Below, piece by piece: positions 1 to 8,237 of a DNA stretch of 64,000 nucleotides (positions are counted from its first letter, which is position 1; each line of letters begins with the position of its first letter). The notes under the pieces were generated by a model. It had not been told where the DNA came from. It was given only the letters and a program-made list of their open reading frames with translations, and did not search any database. This DNA comes from Arthrobacter cupressi (GTDB lineage Bacteria > Actinomycetota > Actinomycetes > Actinomycetales > Micrococcaceae), in contig NZ_FNEI01000009.1 in the NCBI RefSeq assembly GCF_900099975.1, positions 62,001 through 126,000 of the forward strand. The letters run 5' to 3'. The translations under genes and the position numbers were made by a program.

Positions 1-242
1 ATGTCCTCCGCGGGGCCGCGGCGCAGCAGCAGCGGAATACCGAGCGCATCGAGCTCCTCGCGGAGTGCTGTCAGGGAGTGGTACAGCCACCAGCTTGCCG
101 CACTGCCAAGGGGCCGGATGCCGGGCGATTCCTCGTCGAGGATGTAGAGGACCACCGCGGCGCCGTCGTCCACGGCGGCCCGCAAGGCGGGGTGGTCCTT
201 GACGCGCAGGTCGTCACGGAACCAGACGATGGAGGGTTTCAC
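1..242 (-). CDS. phr: Deoxyribodipyrimidine photolyase, N-terminal part (partial)
   Basis: Light-dependent repair of cyclobutane pyrimidine dimers; cytoplasmic flavoprotein. The visible 80 residues begin KPSIVWFRDDLRVKDHPAL, which is the classic start of the photolyase antenna (Rossmann) domain, and continue into the VVLYILDEE and WWLYHSLTAL segments of that domain. The GTG at 240-242 starts the frame exactly where the family usually starts. The gene runs off the left edge, so the FAD domain and catalytic tryptophans are not visible. A cryptochrome-like relative cannot be excluded from this end alone, but the spacing of motifs is that of bacterial class I CPD photolyases. Confidence 0.9.
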   Translation of the reverse strand, partial: MKPSIVWFRDDLRVKDHPALRAAVDDGAAVVLYILDEESPGIRPLGSAASWWLYHSLTALREELDALGIPLLLRRGPAED

Positions 243-327
243 GTGGCACCTTTCTCCGGGCGGGCGCGGCAAATGCCCCCAAGAAGGCATCCTAGGGGCA
301 CCTGCCAAACGCACTGCGAAGCGGGAC

Positions 328-1008
328 TTACTTGGGCATCAGCACGGAGTCCACCAGGTACACCGTGGCATTGGCTGTGTGGACGCCGCCGCAGATCACC
401 TTGGCGCCGTCAACGGTGAGGGCATCCTTGGTGCCGGCTACTGTGACTTCGCCACCCTGGACCGTCTTGTGCTTGCCGATCACCTGGTCCGGAGTCAGCT
501 GGCCGGGAACCACATGGTAGGTGAGGATCTTGCTCAGCAACGGAGCGTCCGTCTTGAGCGTGTTGATGGTGGCGGCGGGCACCTTGGCGAAGGCATCATC
601 CACCGGTGCGAAGACTGTGAATTCGCTGCCGTTCAGGGTGGAGACGAGATCCACCTTGGGGTTGAGCTTTCCCGAGACGGCGGCGGTCAGGGTCTTCAGC
701 AGCGGGTTGTTGGACGCGGCCACGGCCACCGGATCCTGGGACATGCCAAGGACCGAGCCGGCGCCGTCCGGGACCTGGGCAGCGTACGCGGAGCAGCCGG
801 GACCGACGAGGTCGCGGGCGGGATCCATGGCGGAGCTGCTCATGGAGGTTTCCGACGGTGCCGCGGATGACGGTGCCACGGATGAGGACTGCGGGGCCGC
901 GGACGACGACGAACTGGACGTGCCGGAGCCACCACAGGCGGTGAGTCCGAGGAGGGCAGCTGCAGTGAGACCGACGAAGGCGAGAGCGGGGCGCTTGGTG
1001 GACAACAT
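328..1008 (-). CDS. FAS1 (fasciclin) domain lipoprotein, MPT70/MPT83-like
   Basis: A 226-residue secreted lipoprotein. The first 22 residues are a signal peptide ending in the lipobox LTAC followed by GG, so it is predicted to be lipid-anchored on the outer face of the membrane. A Ser/Ala/Pro-rich linker (about residues 25-60) leads to one FAS1 domain, with the recognisable segments [18 protein letters not shown] and [10 protein letters not shown]. The ATG at 1006-1008 is chosen because AAGGAG lies 5 bases upstream and the signal peptide begins there. It is divergent from dipZ, the same family pairing as mpt70/mpt83-dipZ in Mycobacterium. Its role in adhesion or envelope function is inferred from the family. 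Confidence 0.9.
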   Translation of the reverse strand: MLSTKRPALAFVGLTAAALLGLTACGGSGTSSSSSSAAPQSSSVAPSSAAPSETSMSSSAMDPARDLVGPGCSAYAAQVPDGAGSVLGMSQDPVAVAASNNPLLKTLTAAVSGKLNPKVDLVSTLNGSEFTVFAPVDDAFAKVPAATINTLKTDAPLLSKILTYHVVPGQLTPDQVIGKHKTVQGGEVTVAGTKDALTVDGAKVICGGVHTANATVYLVDSVLMPK

Positions 1009-1112
1009 GTCATTCTCCTTGTTCGCGGACCCGGGGCGCCGGGTCCTATGAGGTTGGGCACGGATCGCCCGGCGCTGCTTCTGCCACACCTGCGGGTTGT
1101 GCCTCACGAGCT

Positions 1113-1139
1113 ATTCGGCGGGTGGGGCGTCGCGGATGG
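1113..1139 (-). promoter_or_regulatory. Candidate SigK-like ECF promoter of the FAS1 lipoprotein gene
   Basis: On the minus strand the sequence reads CCATCC, 15 bases, then CCGAATA. This resembles the motif I recall for the mycobacterial SigK regulon (CCATCC and CCGAAT elements, usually a slightly longer spacer), which drives mpt70/mpt83. It would start transcription about 95 bases upstream of the FAS1 start codon. The match is by eye and the spacer is short, so this is a candidate only. Confidence 0.4.
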
Positions 1140-1257
1140 GTGCGGACTGGAGAAGTTTTTTCCGGGGAATCAAACCCAGCCAGGAGGCCTGCCGCTCCGA
1201 ACCTCCTGCAGATCCCCGGCCCCCTTGGCGGCCGGACCGGCAACGTTGGGAGACACC

Positions 1258-3066
1258 ATGCTGCAGTTGGCGCTTATCGGCCTCTTGGGGGGCCTGATCA
1301 CGGGCATTTCGCCGTGCATCCTGCCCGTCCTGCCCGTCATCTTCCTCTCAGGCGGTGTGCAGGGCGCGCGCAAAGGCGCCGCTTCCCGGGGAAGGCCCGA
1401 CGGCGGCAGTACTTCAAGTGCACGGATCGCCGCCCCCGGAAACCTGGTGACCGCCGTCGAGCCCAAAGCAGAAGCAAAACAGCGGCGGCAGGCCGGCTGG
1501 CGTCCCTATCTGGTGATCCTGGGCCTGGTGATCAGCTTCAGCACCTTCACCCTGGTGGGCTCCTTCCTGCTGACGTTGGTGAACCTGCCCCAGGACCTGC
1601 TGCGCTGGATGGGCCTGGTGGTGCTGGTGTTGATCGGGCTGGGCCTGATTTTCGACAGCTTCCAGCACATCCTGGAGAAACCGTTCTCGTGGATCCCGCA
1701 GCGCCGGGTGGGCACGGAGAACGGCGGGCTGGTGCTGGGCCTGGCGCTCGGCGTCGTCTATGTCCCCTGTGCCGGGCCGGTGCTGGCGGCGATCGCGGTG
1801 GCAGGTGCCACCGGCCGGGTGGGCCCGGAAACCATCGTGCTCACGCTGACGTTTGCCGTGGGCGCCGCGATCCCGCTGCTCGTGTTCGCCCTGGCCGGCC
1901 GGCGCGTGGCCGAGCGCGTCAAGGCGTTCCGGAGGAACCAGCGCAAGATCCGCATCGCGGGCGGCATCATGATGATCGCGCTGGCGATCGGCCTGGTGTT
2001 CAACCTCCCGCAACTCCTGCAGAAACTCGTGCCCGACTACACCTCCACCCTCCAGGAACAGGTCCAGGACAACGACGCCGTGAAGAAGGCGCTGGATCTC
2101 GGCGGGCTGGTCAACGAACAGAACAAGGACCTGAACAAGTGCAGCAACGGCGGAACGTCGCTCGAGTCATGTGGAACGGCTCCGGACCTCAAGGGCATCC
2201 AGGAGTGGTTCAACACCCCCGGCAACCAGCCCGTGAACCTCAAGGACCTCAAGGGCAAGGTGGTCCTGGTGGACTTCTGGGCCTACTCCTGCATCAACTG
2301 CCAGCGTTCCGTGCCGCACCTGACCGGCTGGTACGCCAAGTACAAGGACGCGGGCCTGGAGATCATCGGAGTGCACTCCCCCGAGTACGCCTTCGAAAAG
2401 GAAGTCCGCAACGTGAAGTCCGGGGCGCGGGACCTGGGCATCAGCTATCCCGTGGCCATCGACAACACCCTCTCCACGTGGACCAACTACCGCAACCGCT
2501 ACTGGCCTGCCCACTATCTGATCGACGCCGAAGGCTCCGTCAGGCACATCAAGTTCGGCGAGGGTGGCTACCAAACCACGGAGAAACTGATCCGCGAACT
2601 CCTGCAGCAGGCCCAGCCTTCCGTGGCGCTGCCCGCGCCAGTAGAAGGATCCGACGACGGCCCGGTGGCGGGTGCCACCACCCGCGAGACGTATTTGGGC
2701 GTCACCAAGAAGGTCAACTATGCGGGCACCGAACCCTACAAGGCCGGGGCCGGCACCTACACGGTTCCGTCCGGGCAGCCCGCGGACAGCTTCGCCCTGG
2801 GTGGCGGGTGGAATCTGGGGACACAGTCGATCGCGCCGACCGGTTCCGGCTCCTCGATCGCCCTGAACTACCACGCCCGGCAGGTGTACATCGTGGTCAG
2901 CGGAGAGGGGACGATTGACGTAGTCCGCGACGGCAAGGCCACTCCGGTGAAGGTCTCGGGAACGCCCACCCTCTACCGGATCGTGGAGGACCCGCAGATC
3001 CACGAAGGCAAGCTCGAGGTCCGGGTCCCGAAGGGCGTCCAGGCCTACTCATTCACCTTCGGATAG
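1258..3066 (+). CDS. dipZ: Cytochrome c biogenesis/thiol-disulfide protein DipZ (CcdA-thioredoxin fusion)
   Basis: A 602-residue fusion that passes reducing power across the membrane to extracytoplasmic thiols. Residues 1-260 form a CcdA/DsbD-beta membrane domain with paired cysteines C20 (ISPCILP) and C171 (VPCAGPV). Residues about 305-440 form an extracellular TlpA/thioredoxin-like domain with the redox pair C345-I-N-C348 after FWAYS. The C-terminal 150 residues form the beta-sandwich tail seen in mycobacterial DipZ. ATG 1258 is chosen because the membrane domain begins there; upstream in-frame sequence has no family resemblance. A loop at about residues 34-80 is long and hydrophilic. Divergent to the FAS1 lipoprotein, a plausible thiol client. 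Confidence 0.93.
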   Translation: MLQLALIGLLGGLITGISPCILPVLPVIFLSGGVQGARKGAASRGRPDGGSTSSARIAAPGNLVTAVEPKAEAKQRRQAGWRPYLVILGLVISFSTFTLVGSFLLTLVNLPQDLLRWMGLVVLVLIGLGLIFDSFQHILEKPFSWIPQRRVGTENGGLVLGLALGVVYVPCAGPVLAAIAVAGATGRVGPETIVLTLTFAVGAAIPLLVFALAGRRVAERVKAFRRNQRKIRIAGGIMMIALAIGLVFNLPQLLQKLVPDYTSTLQEQVQDNDAVKKALDLGGLVNEQNKDLNKCSNGGTSLESCGTAPDLKGIQEWFNTPGNQPVNLKDLKGKVVLVDFWAYSCINCQRSVPHLTGWYAKYKDAGLEIIGVHSPEYAFEKEVRNVKSGARDLGISYPVAIDNTLSTWTNYRNRYWPAHYLIDAEGSVRHIKFGEGGYQTTEKLIRELLQQAQPSVALPAPVEGSDDGPVAGATTRETYLGVTKKVNYAGTEPYKAGAGTYTVPSGQPADSFALGGGWNLGTQSIAPTGSGSSIALNYHARQVYIVVSGEGTIDVVRDGKATPVKVSGTPTLYRIVEDPQIHEGKLEVRVPKGVQAYSFTFG

Positions 3067-3082
3067 CCGGCTTGGCCTGTTA

Positions 3083-3865
3083 TCAGGCGCCCTGCAGCTT
3101 CGCGGTCATACGGTGCGCTTCCTCGAGCAGCAGCTTCCCCAGGAACTCCTGCCGCTCGGCCCTGAACCGCGGCTCGATGCCCGTCAGGGAGAGCGCCCAC
3201 GCCGGCCGCCCCTGCCGGTCAAAAACTGCGGCGCCCATCCCCCAGCTTCCTTCAAGGACCAGGCCGGGGTTCACCGAATAACCCGTCAGGCGGGTCCGCT
3301 CAAGGCTGTCCCGCACCAACTCCGCGGGATGCCCGACGGCGAACCCGCCGGCGTGCGCCGCCCAGTCACCGAGCAGGGCCTCCTGTTCCTCCTCCGGCAG
3401 GAACGCCATGATCGCCGTTCCGGCGGACGCGACGCCCAGCGGAAAACGCACGCCTTCGTGCAGCACGAAAGACCGCACCGGAAACGAACCTTCTTCGCGC
3501 AGCACGCACACCGTTTCGTCACCCCGCCGGATCGAGAAGAAGGCGCTCTCCCCCGTTTCGGCGGCGAGCCTGCGCAGGGACGGGCGGGCAATATCTTCCA
3601 TGGGAAACCGTGCGGCCGCCACCGAGCCCAGCAGGAAGACCTCGGGGCCCAGGACCCATTTTCCGGTGCCGGCGTCGTGTTCCAGCAAGCCTTCCGCGGC
3701 GAGCGAGGTGAGCAGGCGGTGGACGGTGGGGCGGGTCAGCCCGGACTCGCGCACCAGTCTTTGCAGCGAGGTTCCCTCGGGCTTGCGCCCCACGAGCCGC
3801 AACAGCGCGGCCACACGGCCCACCACCTGTGCGCCCTGCACCGGTGCCCCGTTGTGTGCCGCCAT
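3083..3865 (-). CDS. IclR-family transcriptional regulator
   Basis: A 260-residue regulator with an N-terminal winged helix-turn-helix (about residues 10-65, TSLQRLVRESGLTRPTVHRLL) and a C-terminal IclR effector-binding domain (about 80-255). ATG 3863-3865 is preceded by GGAGG and avoids an unlikely 20-residue leader. It is divergent from the CoA-transferase/thiolase operon; the gap contains two TCCAC...GGA palindromes that fit an IclR operator. It is therefore inferred to control that operon and itself. Resemblance is to the PcaR/PobR/KdgR group, but the effector is not evident from sequence. Confidence 0.9.
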   Translation of the reverse strand: MAAHNGAPVQGAQVVGRVAALLRLVGRKPEGTSLQRLVRESGLTRPTVHRLLTSLAAEGLLEHDAGTGKWVLGPEVFLLGSVAAARFPMEDIARPSLRRLAAETGESAFFSIRRGDETVCVLREEGSFPVRSFVLHEGVRFPLGVASAGTAIMAFLPEEEQEALLGDWAAHAGGFAVGHPAELVRDSLERTRLTGYSVNPGLVLEGSWGMGAAVFDRQGRPAWALSLTGIEPRFRAERQEFLGKLLLEEAHRMTAKLQGA

Positions 3866-3885
3866 GATGCCTCCCGCAAGAAAGT

Positions 3886-3898
3886 TCCACAATATGGA
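3886..3898. promoter_or_regulatory. IclR operator-like palindrome 1
   Basis: TCCACAATATGGA: arms TCCA/TGGA around a short centre, 20 bp in front of the IclR gene start. Nearly the same pattern recurs at 3996-4008. Together they look like paired sites for the adjacent regulator. Confidence 0.5.
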
Positions 3899-3947
3899 CA
3901 GCTGACAGCCTACCGTCCACACCATGAGCCGCCAAGCAGCACTCCCG

Positions 3948-3976
3948 TTGACCTCCCCCGGGACAAAACCTAGGCT
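3948..3976 (+). promoter_or_regulatory. Candidate sigma-70-type promoter of the CoA-transferase operon
   Basis: TTGACC at 3948-3953, a 17-base spacer, then TAGGCT at 3971-3976. A start near 3983 would place operator 2 just downstream, suiting repression. Confidence 0.4.
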
Positions 3977-3995
3977 CGCCTATCAGAACCACGAG

Positions 3996-4008
3996 TCCAC
4001 AAAGTGGA
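3996..4008. promoter_or_regulatory. IclR operator-like palindrome 2
   Basis: TCCACAAAGTGGA is a perfect TCCAC/GTGGA inverted repeat with a 3-base centre. It overlaps an upstream in-frame GTG at 4004, which argues that the real coding start of the next gene is the later GTG at 4046. Confidence 0.55.
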
Positions 4009-4045
4009 TATCCCGAAGATCCACCAGCTCAAAGAGGAGTGCGAA

Positions 4046-4762
4046 GTGTCGAAAATCCACGCGACCGCAGCCCAGGCATTACATGACCTGATGGCAGACG
4101 GCCTGACCATCGCCGTCGGGGGTTTTGGCCTCAGCGGCATCCCTGCGGACCTGATCGACGCCGTCCGGGACTCGGGTGCCAGGGACCTCACCATCGTCTC
4201 GAACAACATGGGCGTGGACGGCAAGGGCCTTGGTGTGCTGATCGAGGCGGGCCAGGTCCGGAAGGTGATCGCCTCGTACGTCGGCGAGAACAAACTCTTC
4301 GCCGAGCAGTACCTGGCCGGGGAGCTGGAGGTTGAGTTCACGCCGCAGGGTACGCTCGCCGAGCGGCTGCGTGCCGGCGGCGCAGGCATCCCCGCCTTCT
4401 ACACGCGGACCGGCGTGGGCACCCTGGTCGCGGAAGGCAAGCCCTTGGAAGTGTTCGACGGCGTCACGTATGTCCGCGAGCGCGCCATCACCGCCGACAT
4501 CGCGCTCGTCCACGCCCACACCGCGGATACCGACGGGAACCTGAGCTACCGATACACCGCGCGCAACTTCAATCCCGTCGTCGCAACCGCCGGCACCGTG
4601 ACCATCGCCGAAGCCGAAGTCATCGTCCAGCCGGGCGAACTGGATCCCGATCACGTCGTCACCCCCGGCGTGTATGTGCAGCGGCTGGTGCAGGCGACGG
4701 CACGGGTCAAGGACATCGAACAACGCACGGTCCGGCCGCGCACGCAACTCGTCAACAACTAG
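4046..4762 (+). CDS. 3-oxoacid CoA-transferase subunit A
   Basis: Alpha subunit (238 residues) of a family I CoA-transferase, which moves CoA from succinyl-CoA (or a similar donor) to a beta-keto acid. The glycine-rich CoA-binding segment VGGFGLSGIP lies near residue 25, and FYTRTGVGT and NFNPVVATAG segments match the family. GTG 4046 is preferred: AGAGGAG sits 7 bases upstream and the earlier in-frame start lies in an operator. It is followed 12 bp later by subunit B and then a thiolase, so the enzyme feeds beta-ketoacyl-CoA to thiolysis. Substrate could be 3-oxoadipate (PcaI) or acetoacetate (ScoA/AtoD); the sequence alone does not decide. Confidence 0.9.
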   Translation: MSKIHATAAQALHDLMADGLTIAVGGFGLSGIPADLIDAVRDSGARDLTIVSNNMGVDGKGLGVLIEAGQVRKVIASYVGENKLFAEQYLAGELEVEFTPQGTLAERLRAGGAGIPAFYTRTGVGTLVAEGKPLEVFDGVTYVRERAITADIALVHAHTADTDGNLSYRYTARNFNPVVATAGTVTIAEAEVIVQPGELDPDHVVTPGVYVQRLVQATARVKDIEQRTVRPRTQLVNN

Positions 4763-4774
4763 AAGGAGGACCCC

Positions 4775-5461
4775 ATGGCCTGGACCAGGGATGAAATGGC
4801 CGCCATCGCGGCCGAAGAACTGAACGACGGCGACTACGTCAACCTCGGCATCGGCATCCCCACGCTGGTGGCCAACAACCTGCCCGACGGCGTGCGGGTG
4901 GTCCTCCAGAGCGAGAACGGCCTCCTCGGCATGGGCCCCTTCCCCTACGAGGGCGAGGAAGACGCCGACCTCATCAACGCCGGCAAGCAGACCGTCACCA
5001 TCAACCCCGGCGGCAGCATCTTCGACTCCGCCACGTCCTTCGGCATGATCCGCGGCGGCCACGTCAAGGTGGCCATCCTGGGCGCGATGCAGGTCTCCGG
5101 CAGCGGCGACCTCGCCAACTGGACCATCCCCGGCAAGATGGTCAAGGGCATGGGCGGCGCCATGGACCTGGTGGCGGGGACACCGCGGGTGGTGGTCCTC
5201 ACCGAGCACAACGCCAAGGACGGTTCGGCCAAGATCGTCACCGAATGCACGCTCCCCCTGACGGGACTCGGCTGCGTTGACCGGATCATCACCGACCTCG
5301 CTGTTTTCGACCTGGTCAAGCACGACGGCGGCACGCGGCCTGTGCTGATCCGGCTCGCCCCGGGCGTCACGGTGGAAGAGGTCCGCGGCAGGACGGAGGC
5401 GGCGTTCGACGTGGCGCTGGAATCCGCAGAAGGAGTTGCATTGGAGGTAGCACGGGCATGA
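4775..5461 (+). CDS. 3-oxoacid CoA-transferase subunit B
   Basis: Beta subunit (228 residues) carrying the active site. The motif SENGLLG near residue 50 holds the catalytic glutamate that forms the enzyme-CoA thioester, and [13 protein letters not shown] precedes it as expected. AAGGAGG sits upstream of ATG 4775. The stop overlaps the thiolase start by 4 bases (ATGA), indicating translational coupling. Together with subunit A it forms the heterodimeric or tetrameric transferase. Equivalent to PcaJ, ScoB or AtoA. Confidence 0.92.
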   Translation: MAWTRDEMAAIAAEELNDGDYVNLGIGIPTLVANNLPDGVRVVLQSENGLLGMGPFPYEGEEDADLINAGKQTVTINPGGSIFDSATSFGMIRGGHVKVAILGAMQVSGSGDLANWTIPGKMVKGMGGAMDLVAGTPRVVVLTEHNAKDGSAKIVTECTLPLTGLGCVDRIITDLAVFDLVKHDGGTRPVLIRLAPGVTVEEVRGRTEAAFDVALESAEGVALEVARA

Positions 5462-6672
5462 GCCTCAGAGACCAGTTCGGCAAGGACATCCTGCTTACGG
5501 GGTGGGGCCACAGCAGGTTCGGCAAACTGACGGACGACACCCTCGAATCGCTGATCGTCCAGGTGGCCGGCGAAGCCATCCGCAACTCCGGCCTGGACCC
5601 GCGGGACATCGACGAGATCTACCTGGGCCAGTTCAACTCCGGCATGCAGCCCCTGGGCTTCACCTCGTCCCTGGCCCTCCAACTCTCGGCGGACCTCGCC
5701 AACGTCCCGGCCACCCGCACGGAAAACGCCTGTGCCTCCGGCTCGGCGGCCTTCCAGCAGGGCGCCAAGGCGGTGCTTGCCGGCACGGCGCGGAATGTCC
5801 TGGTGATCGGCGCCGAGAAAATGACCGACGCCGGGGCCGACGTGGTGGGGGCCGCCCTACTCGGCGCCTCGTACGAGATGGCCGGCAAGGCGTCCACCAC
5901 GGGGTTCACCGGCCTGTTCGCCGAGGTCGCCAGGCACTATGACAAGCGCTACGGCGCGGACATCGCCGGCCCCGGGTTCGAGGCAGGCCTGGGCGATGTC
6001 CTCGGCTCCATCGCCGCCAAGAACCACCGCAACGGCATGGACAATCCCTACGCGCAGATGCACCGGGACTTCGGTGAGGAGTTCTGCCGGACCATCTCCG
6101 AGAAGAACCCGATGGTGGCCGAACCCCTGCGCCGCACTGACTGTTCGCCGGTCTCGGACGGGGCGGCCGCCGTCGTGATTTCCACGTCGGCGGGCGGCGG
6201 AGCGACCGCGCCCGTGCGGCTGGCCGGTTTCGGCCACGCGAACGATTTCTTCCCCGCGGAAAGGCGCGACCCCACGGAATTCGCCGCCACGCGGGCCTCG
6301 TGGGAGCGTGCGCTGGGCATGGCGGGCGTCGGGATCGAGGACCTCGATTTCGCCGAGGTGCACGACTGCTTCACCATCGCCGAACTCGTCATGTACGAGG
6401 CCATGGGCCTGACACCCCGCGGCGAGGGCCCGCGGGCCATCAAGGAAGGCTGGGTGCACAAGGACGGCAGGCTGCCCGTCAACGTGTCGGGCGGGCTGAA
6501 GGCGAAGGGCCATCCCGTCGGCGCCACCGGGGTGTCGCAGCACGTCATCGCGGCCATGCAGCTCAGCGGCACCGCGGGCGACATGCAGCTGCCGGGCGCC
6601 CGGCGCGGTGCGGTCCAGAACATGGGCGGCGTGGGCATCGCCAACTACGTCAGCGTGCTGGAAGCCGTCTAG
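5458..6672 (+). CDS. Thiolase (acetyl-CoA acetyltransferase, SCP2-type)
   Basis: A 404-residue thiolase expected to cleave the beta-ketoacyl-CoA made by the two upstream subunits into acetyl-CoA and a shortened acyl-CoA. The nucleophilic cysteine is in [10 protein letters not shown] (about residue 92); the second half has HDCFTIAE and the C-terminal [14 protein letters not shown] with the catalytic His. The N-terminus ([15 protein letters not shown]) and spacing are those of SCP-x/SCP2-type thiolases rather than canonical PcaF. That makes an assignment to aromatic degradation less certain. It is the last gene of the operon. Confidence 0.88.
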   Translation: MSLRDQFGKDILLTGWGHSRFGKLTDDTLESLIVQVAGEAIRNSGLDPRDIDEIYLGQFNSGMQPLGFTSSLALQLSADLANVPATRTENACASGSAAFQQGAKAVLAGTARNVLVIGAEKMTDAGADVVGAALLGASYEMAGKASTTGFTGLFAEVARHYDKRYGADIAGPGFEAGLGDVLGSIAAKNHRNGMDNPYAQMHRDFGEEFCRTISEKNPMVAEPLRRTDCSPVSDGAAAVVISTSAGGGATAPVRLAGFGHANDFFPAERRDPTEFAATRASWERALGMAGVGIEDLDFAEVHDCFTIAELVMYEAMGLTPRGEGPRAIKEGWVHKDGRLPVNVSGGLKAKGHPVGATGVSQHVIAAMQLSGTAGDMQLPGARRGAVQNMGGVGIANYVSVLEAV

Positions 6673-6699
6673 CCGTCGGAGCGCGCCGGGCGTTGCTTC

Positions 6700-7431
6700 T
6701 TACCCGCGGATCAGCGCCGCGATCTCCGTGAACCCGAGCCGCTCCGCGTTCTGCAGGGCGGTGCGGCCCTGGGGGTCGCGGATGTCCGGGTTGGCGCCGG
6801 CCTCCAGCAGCAGCCGCACGGTTTCCCGCTGCCGCGGGCCGCCGTCGTTCAGCAGGATGGCCTCCTGCATGGCGGTCCAGCCCAGGTTGTTGACATGGTT
6901 CACCGGCACCCCGGCGGCGATGAGGATCTTCACCGTCTCCACGTGCCCGTGCTCGCTGGCCGGAATCAGTGCCGTGCCGCCGTAGCGGTTGGTGGCCTTC
7001 ACGTCCGCGCCCGCGGCGATGGTCAGTTTGAGGACCTCGTTGAAGCCCTCTGCCCCGGCGTACAGGAACGCCGAATCCTGGATGTCGTCCTTGGCGTTGA
7101 CGTCCCCGCCGGCCGCGATCAGTTTCCTGACCTGGACGGGGTCGTTGGCCTTGGCGGCGCGGATGAGCAGCCGGTCAGTTTCCATCTGGGCCTCCTTGCT
7201 GAGAGCCGGACGCGTGCTGGAGCTCGCACCGGGAACGGCCGACGACGGCGGTGCGGCCCCGGACGCCGACGGCACCGCCGGGGCGCCTGCCGCCGTCGTG
7301 CTTGCCGCCGTCGGGCCGGCAGCGGTTTCCGGGGCGGACGGCTGCCCGCCGGAGCAGGCGGCCAGGAACAAAATCAGGCACGCGGCCGGAGCTCCCCGCA
7401 GGAAGCTCCGGCCGCGTTTGAAATCAGGCAT
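6700..7431 (-). CDS. Ankyrin-repeat lipoprotein
   Basis: A 243-residue exported lipoprotein: basic start, hydrophobic ACLILFLAAC with lipobox LAAC, then an Ala/Pro/Ser-rich linker to about residue 75. The rest is four to five ankyrin repeats, with typical LIAAGADVNAKD-, GGTALIPASEHGHVETVKIL- and GRTALQNAERLG-like turns. Ankyrin domains bind proteins; the partner here is unknown. It ends 27 bp from the thiolase on the other strand. The next minus-strand gene lies 9 bp upstream, so co-transcription with the HbpS-like gene is likely. Confidence 0.85.
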   Translation of the reverse strand: MPDFKRGRSFLRGAPAACLILFLAACSGGQPSAPETAAGPTAASTTAAGAPAVPSASGAAPPSSAVPGASSSTRPALSKEAQMETDRLLIRAAKANDPVQVRKLIAAGGDVNAKDDIQDSAFLYAGAEGFNEVLKLTIAAGADVKATNRYGGTALIPASEHGHVETVKILIAAGVPVNHVNNLGWTAMQEAILLNDGGPRQRETVRLLLEAGANPDIRDPQGRTALQNAERLGFTEIAALIRG

Positions 7432-7440
7432 GGGCTGGGA

Positions 7441-8034
7441 TTACTGGGCCAGGATGGCCTCGGCGCCGGCAGTTGCGCAGGCCTCGTCGAGCATGCCGTC
7501 CGGGGCGCCGCCCACGCCGATGCCGGCCACGGAAACGCCGTTGACCTTCAGCGGGACACCGCCGGCGAGGAAGAGGGTGCCCGGCAGGTCGGCGATGGAG
7601 GGCTTGCCGTTGCCGCTGATGCGGCCGTTGAGTTCGCTGGTGGGCGCGCCGAAGGCGGCGGCGGTGTAGGCCTTCTGCTTGGAGGCCTCGATGGTGTGCT
7701 CGGCGGCGTTGTCGCCACGCAGCACGGCCTGCACGGTGCCGAAGCGGTCCACCACGGAGACGGTGACGAACGGGACCTTGTCCGCGGCGCACTTGGCGAG
7801 GGCCGCCTGGACGGCCTTGGCGGAGGCAGTGGCGGAGATGCGGTTCTGGGCCACGGTGGTGCCTTCACCGGCGGGGACGTCCACGGCGGGAACAGCCGCG
7901 GGAGCCTGGGCGGCGGCCGGCGCCGCGGCGGGGGCGATCTGGCCGGCGTTGGCTGCAACGGTGATGCCGCCGGTGAGGATGAGGGCTGCGGCTGCTGCGG
8001 AGAGGGTCTTGATGTTGGTTTTGCTCAGTCCCAT
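7441..8034 (-). CDS. Secreted GlcG/HbpS-like haem-binding protein
   Basis: A 197-residue exported protein: signal peptide of about 30 residues (SAAAAALILTGGITVAANA), Ala/Pro linker, then a GlcG/HbpS (Pfam Haem_degrading) domain with VSVVDRFGTVQAVLRGD, SKQKAYTAAAFGAPT and the C-terminal glycine-rich GVSVAGIGVGGAPDG. In Streptomyces, HbpS is an extracellular haem-binding partner of the two-component pair SenS/SenR. Here the divergent neighbour is a NarL-type histidine kinase and regulator, which suggests the same arrangement. ATG 8032-8034 is chosen for the signal peptide start and the GAAAGG upstream. Haem binding itself is inferred. Confidence 0.85.
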   Translation of the reverse strand: MGLSKTNIKTLSAAAAALILTGGITVAANAGQIAPAAAPAAAQAPAAVPAVDVPAGEGTTVAQNRISATASAKAVQAALAKCAADKVPFVTVSVVDRFGTVQAVLRGDNAAEHTIEASKQKAYTAAAFGAPTSELNGRISGNGKPSIADLPGTLFLAGGVPLKVNGVSVAGIGVGGAPDGMLDEACATAGAEAILAQ

Positions 8035-8136
8035 GATCTGCCTTTCGGTGTGCTTCGCCGGCGTGCCTGCCGGGCTCTTGGTATCCATGCTCCCCGGGCG
8101 GAAGCCGCTGCACATCGGCCCTTCAGGGCGCGCTGC

Positions 8137-8175
8137 CTCATGCTTTCGGCTACCCGTCTCAGCCAAAAGTATGAG
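8137..8175. promoter_or_regulatory. 15-bp inverted repeat between the HbpS-like gene and the kinase gene
   Basis: Arms CTCATGCTTTCGGCT (8137-8151) and AGCCAAAAGTATGAG (8161-8175) pair at 13 of 15 positions around a 9-base centre. The position in a divergent promoter region, 62 bp before the kinase ATG, suits the binding site of a dimeric regulator, most simply the adjacent response regulator. It lacks a T tract, so a terminator role is unlikely. Confidence 0.6.
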
Positions 8176-8237
8176 AGGCCATGAACTACGCGGAATCCGG
8201 CCGGTCCGCGGCGGAGCGCAGTGGAATACTTGGCGGC

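Noticed and set aside
1122..2918. 598-codon open frame overlapping dipZ in another frame
   Set aside because: Arg/Pro/Gly-rich shadow; dipZ has both cysteine pairs and family-wide similarity.
4079..5323. 414-codon minus-strand frame opposite the CoA-transferase genes
   Set aside because: His/Asp/Gly-rich shadow of two clear enzyme subunits.
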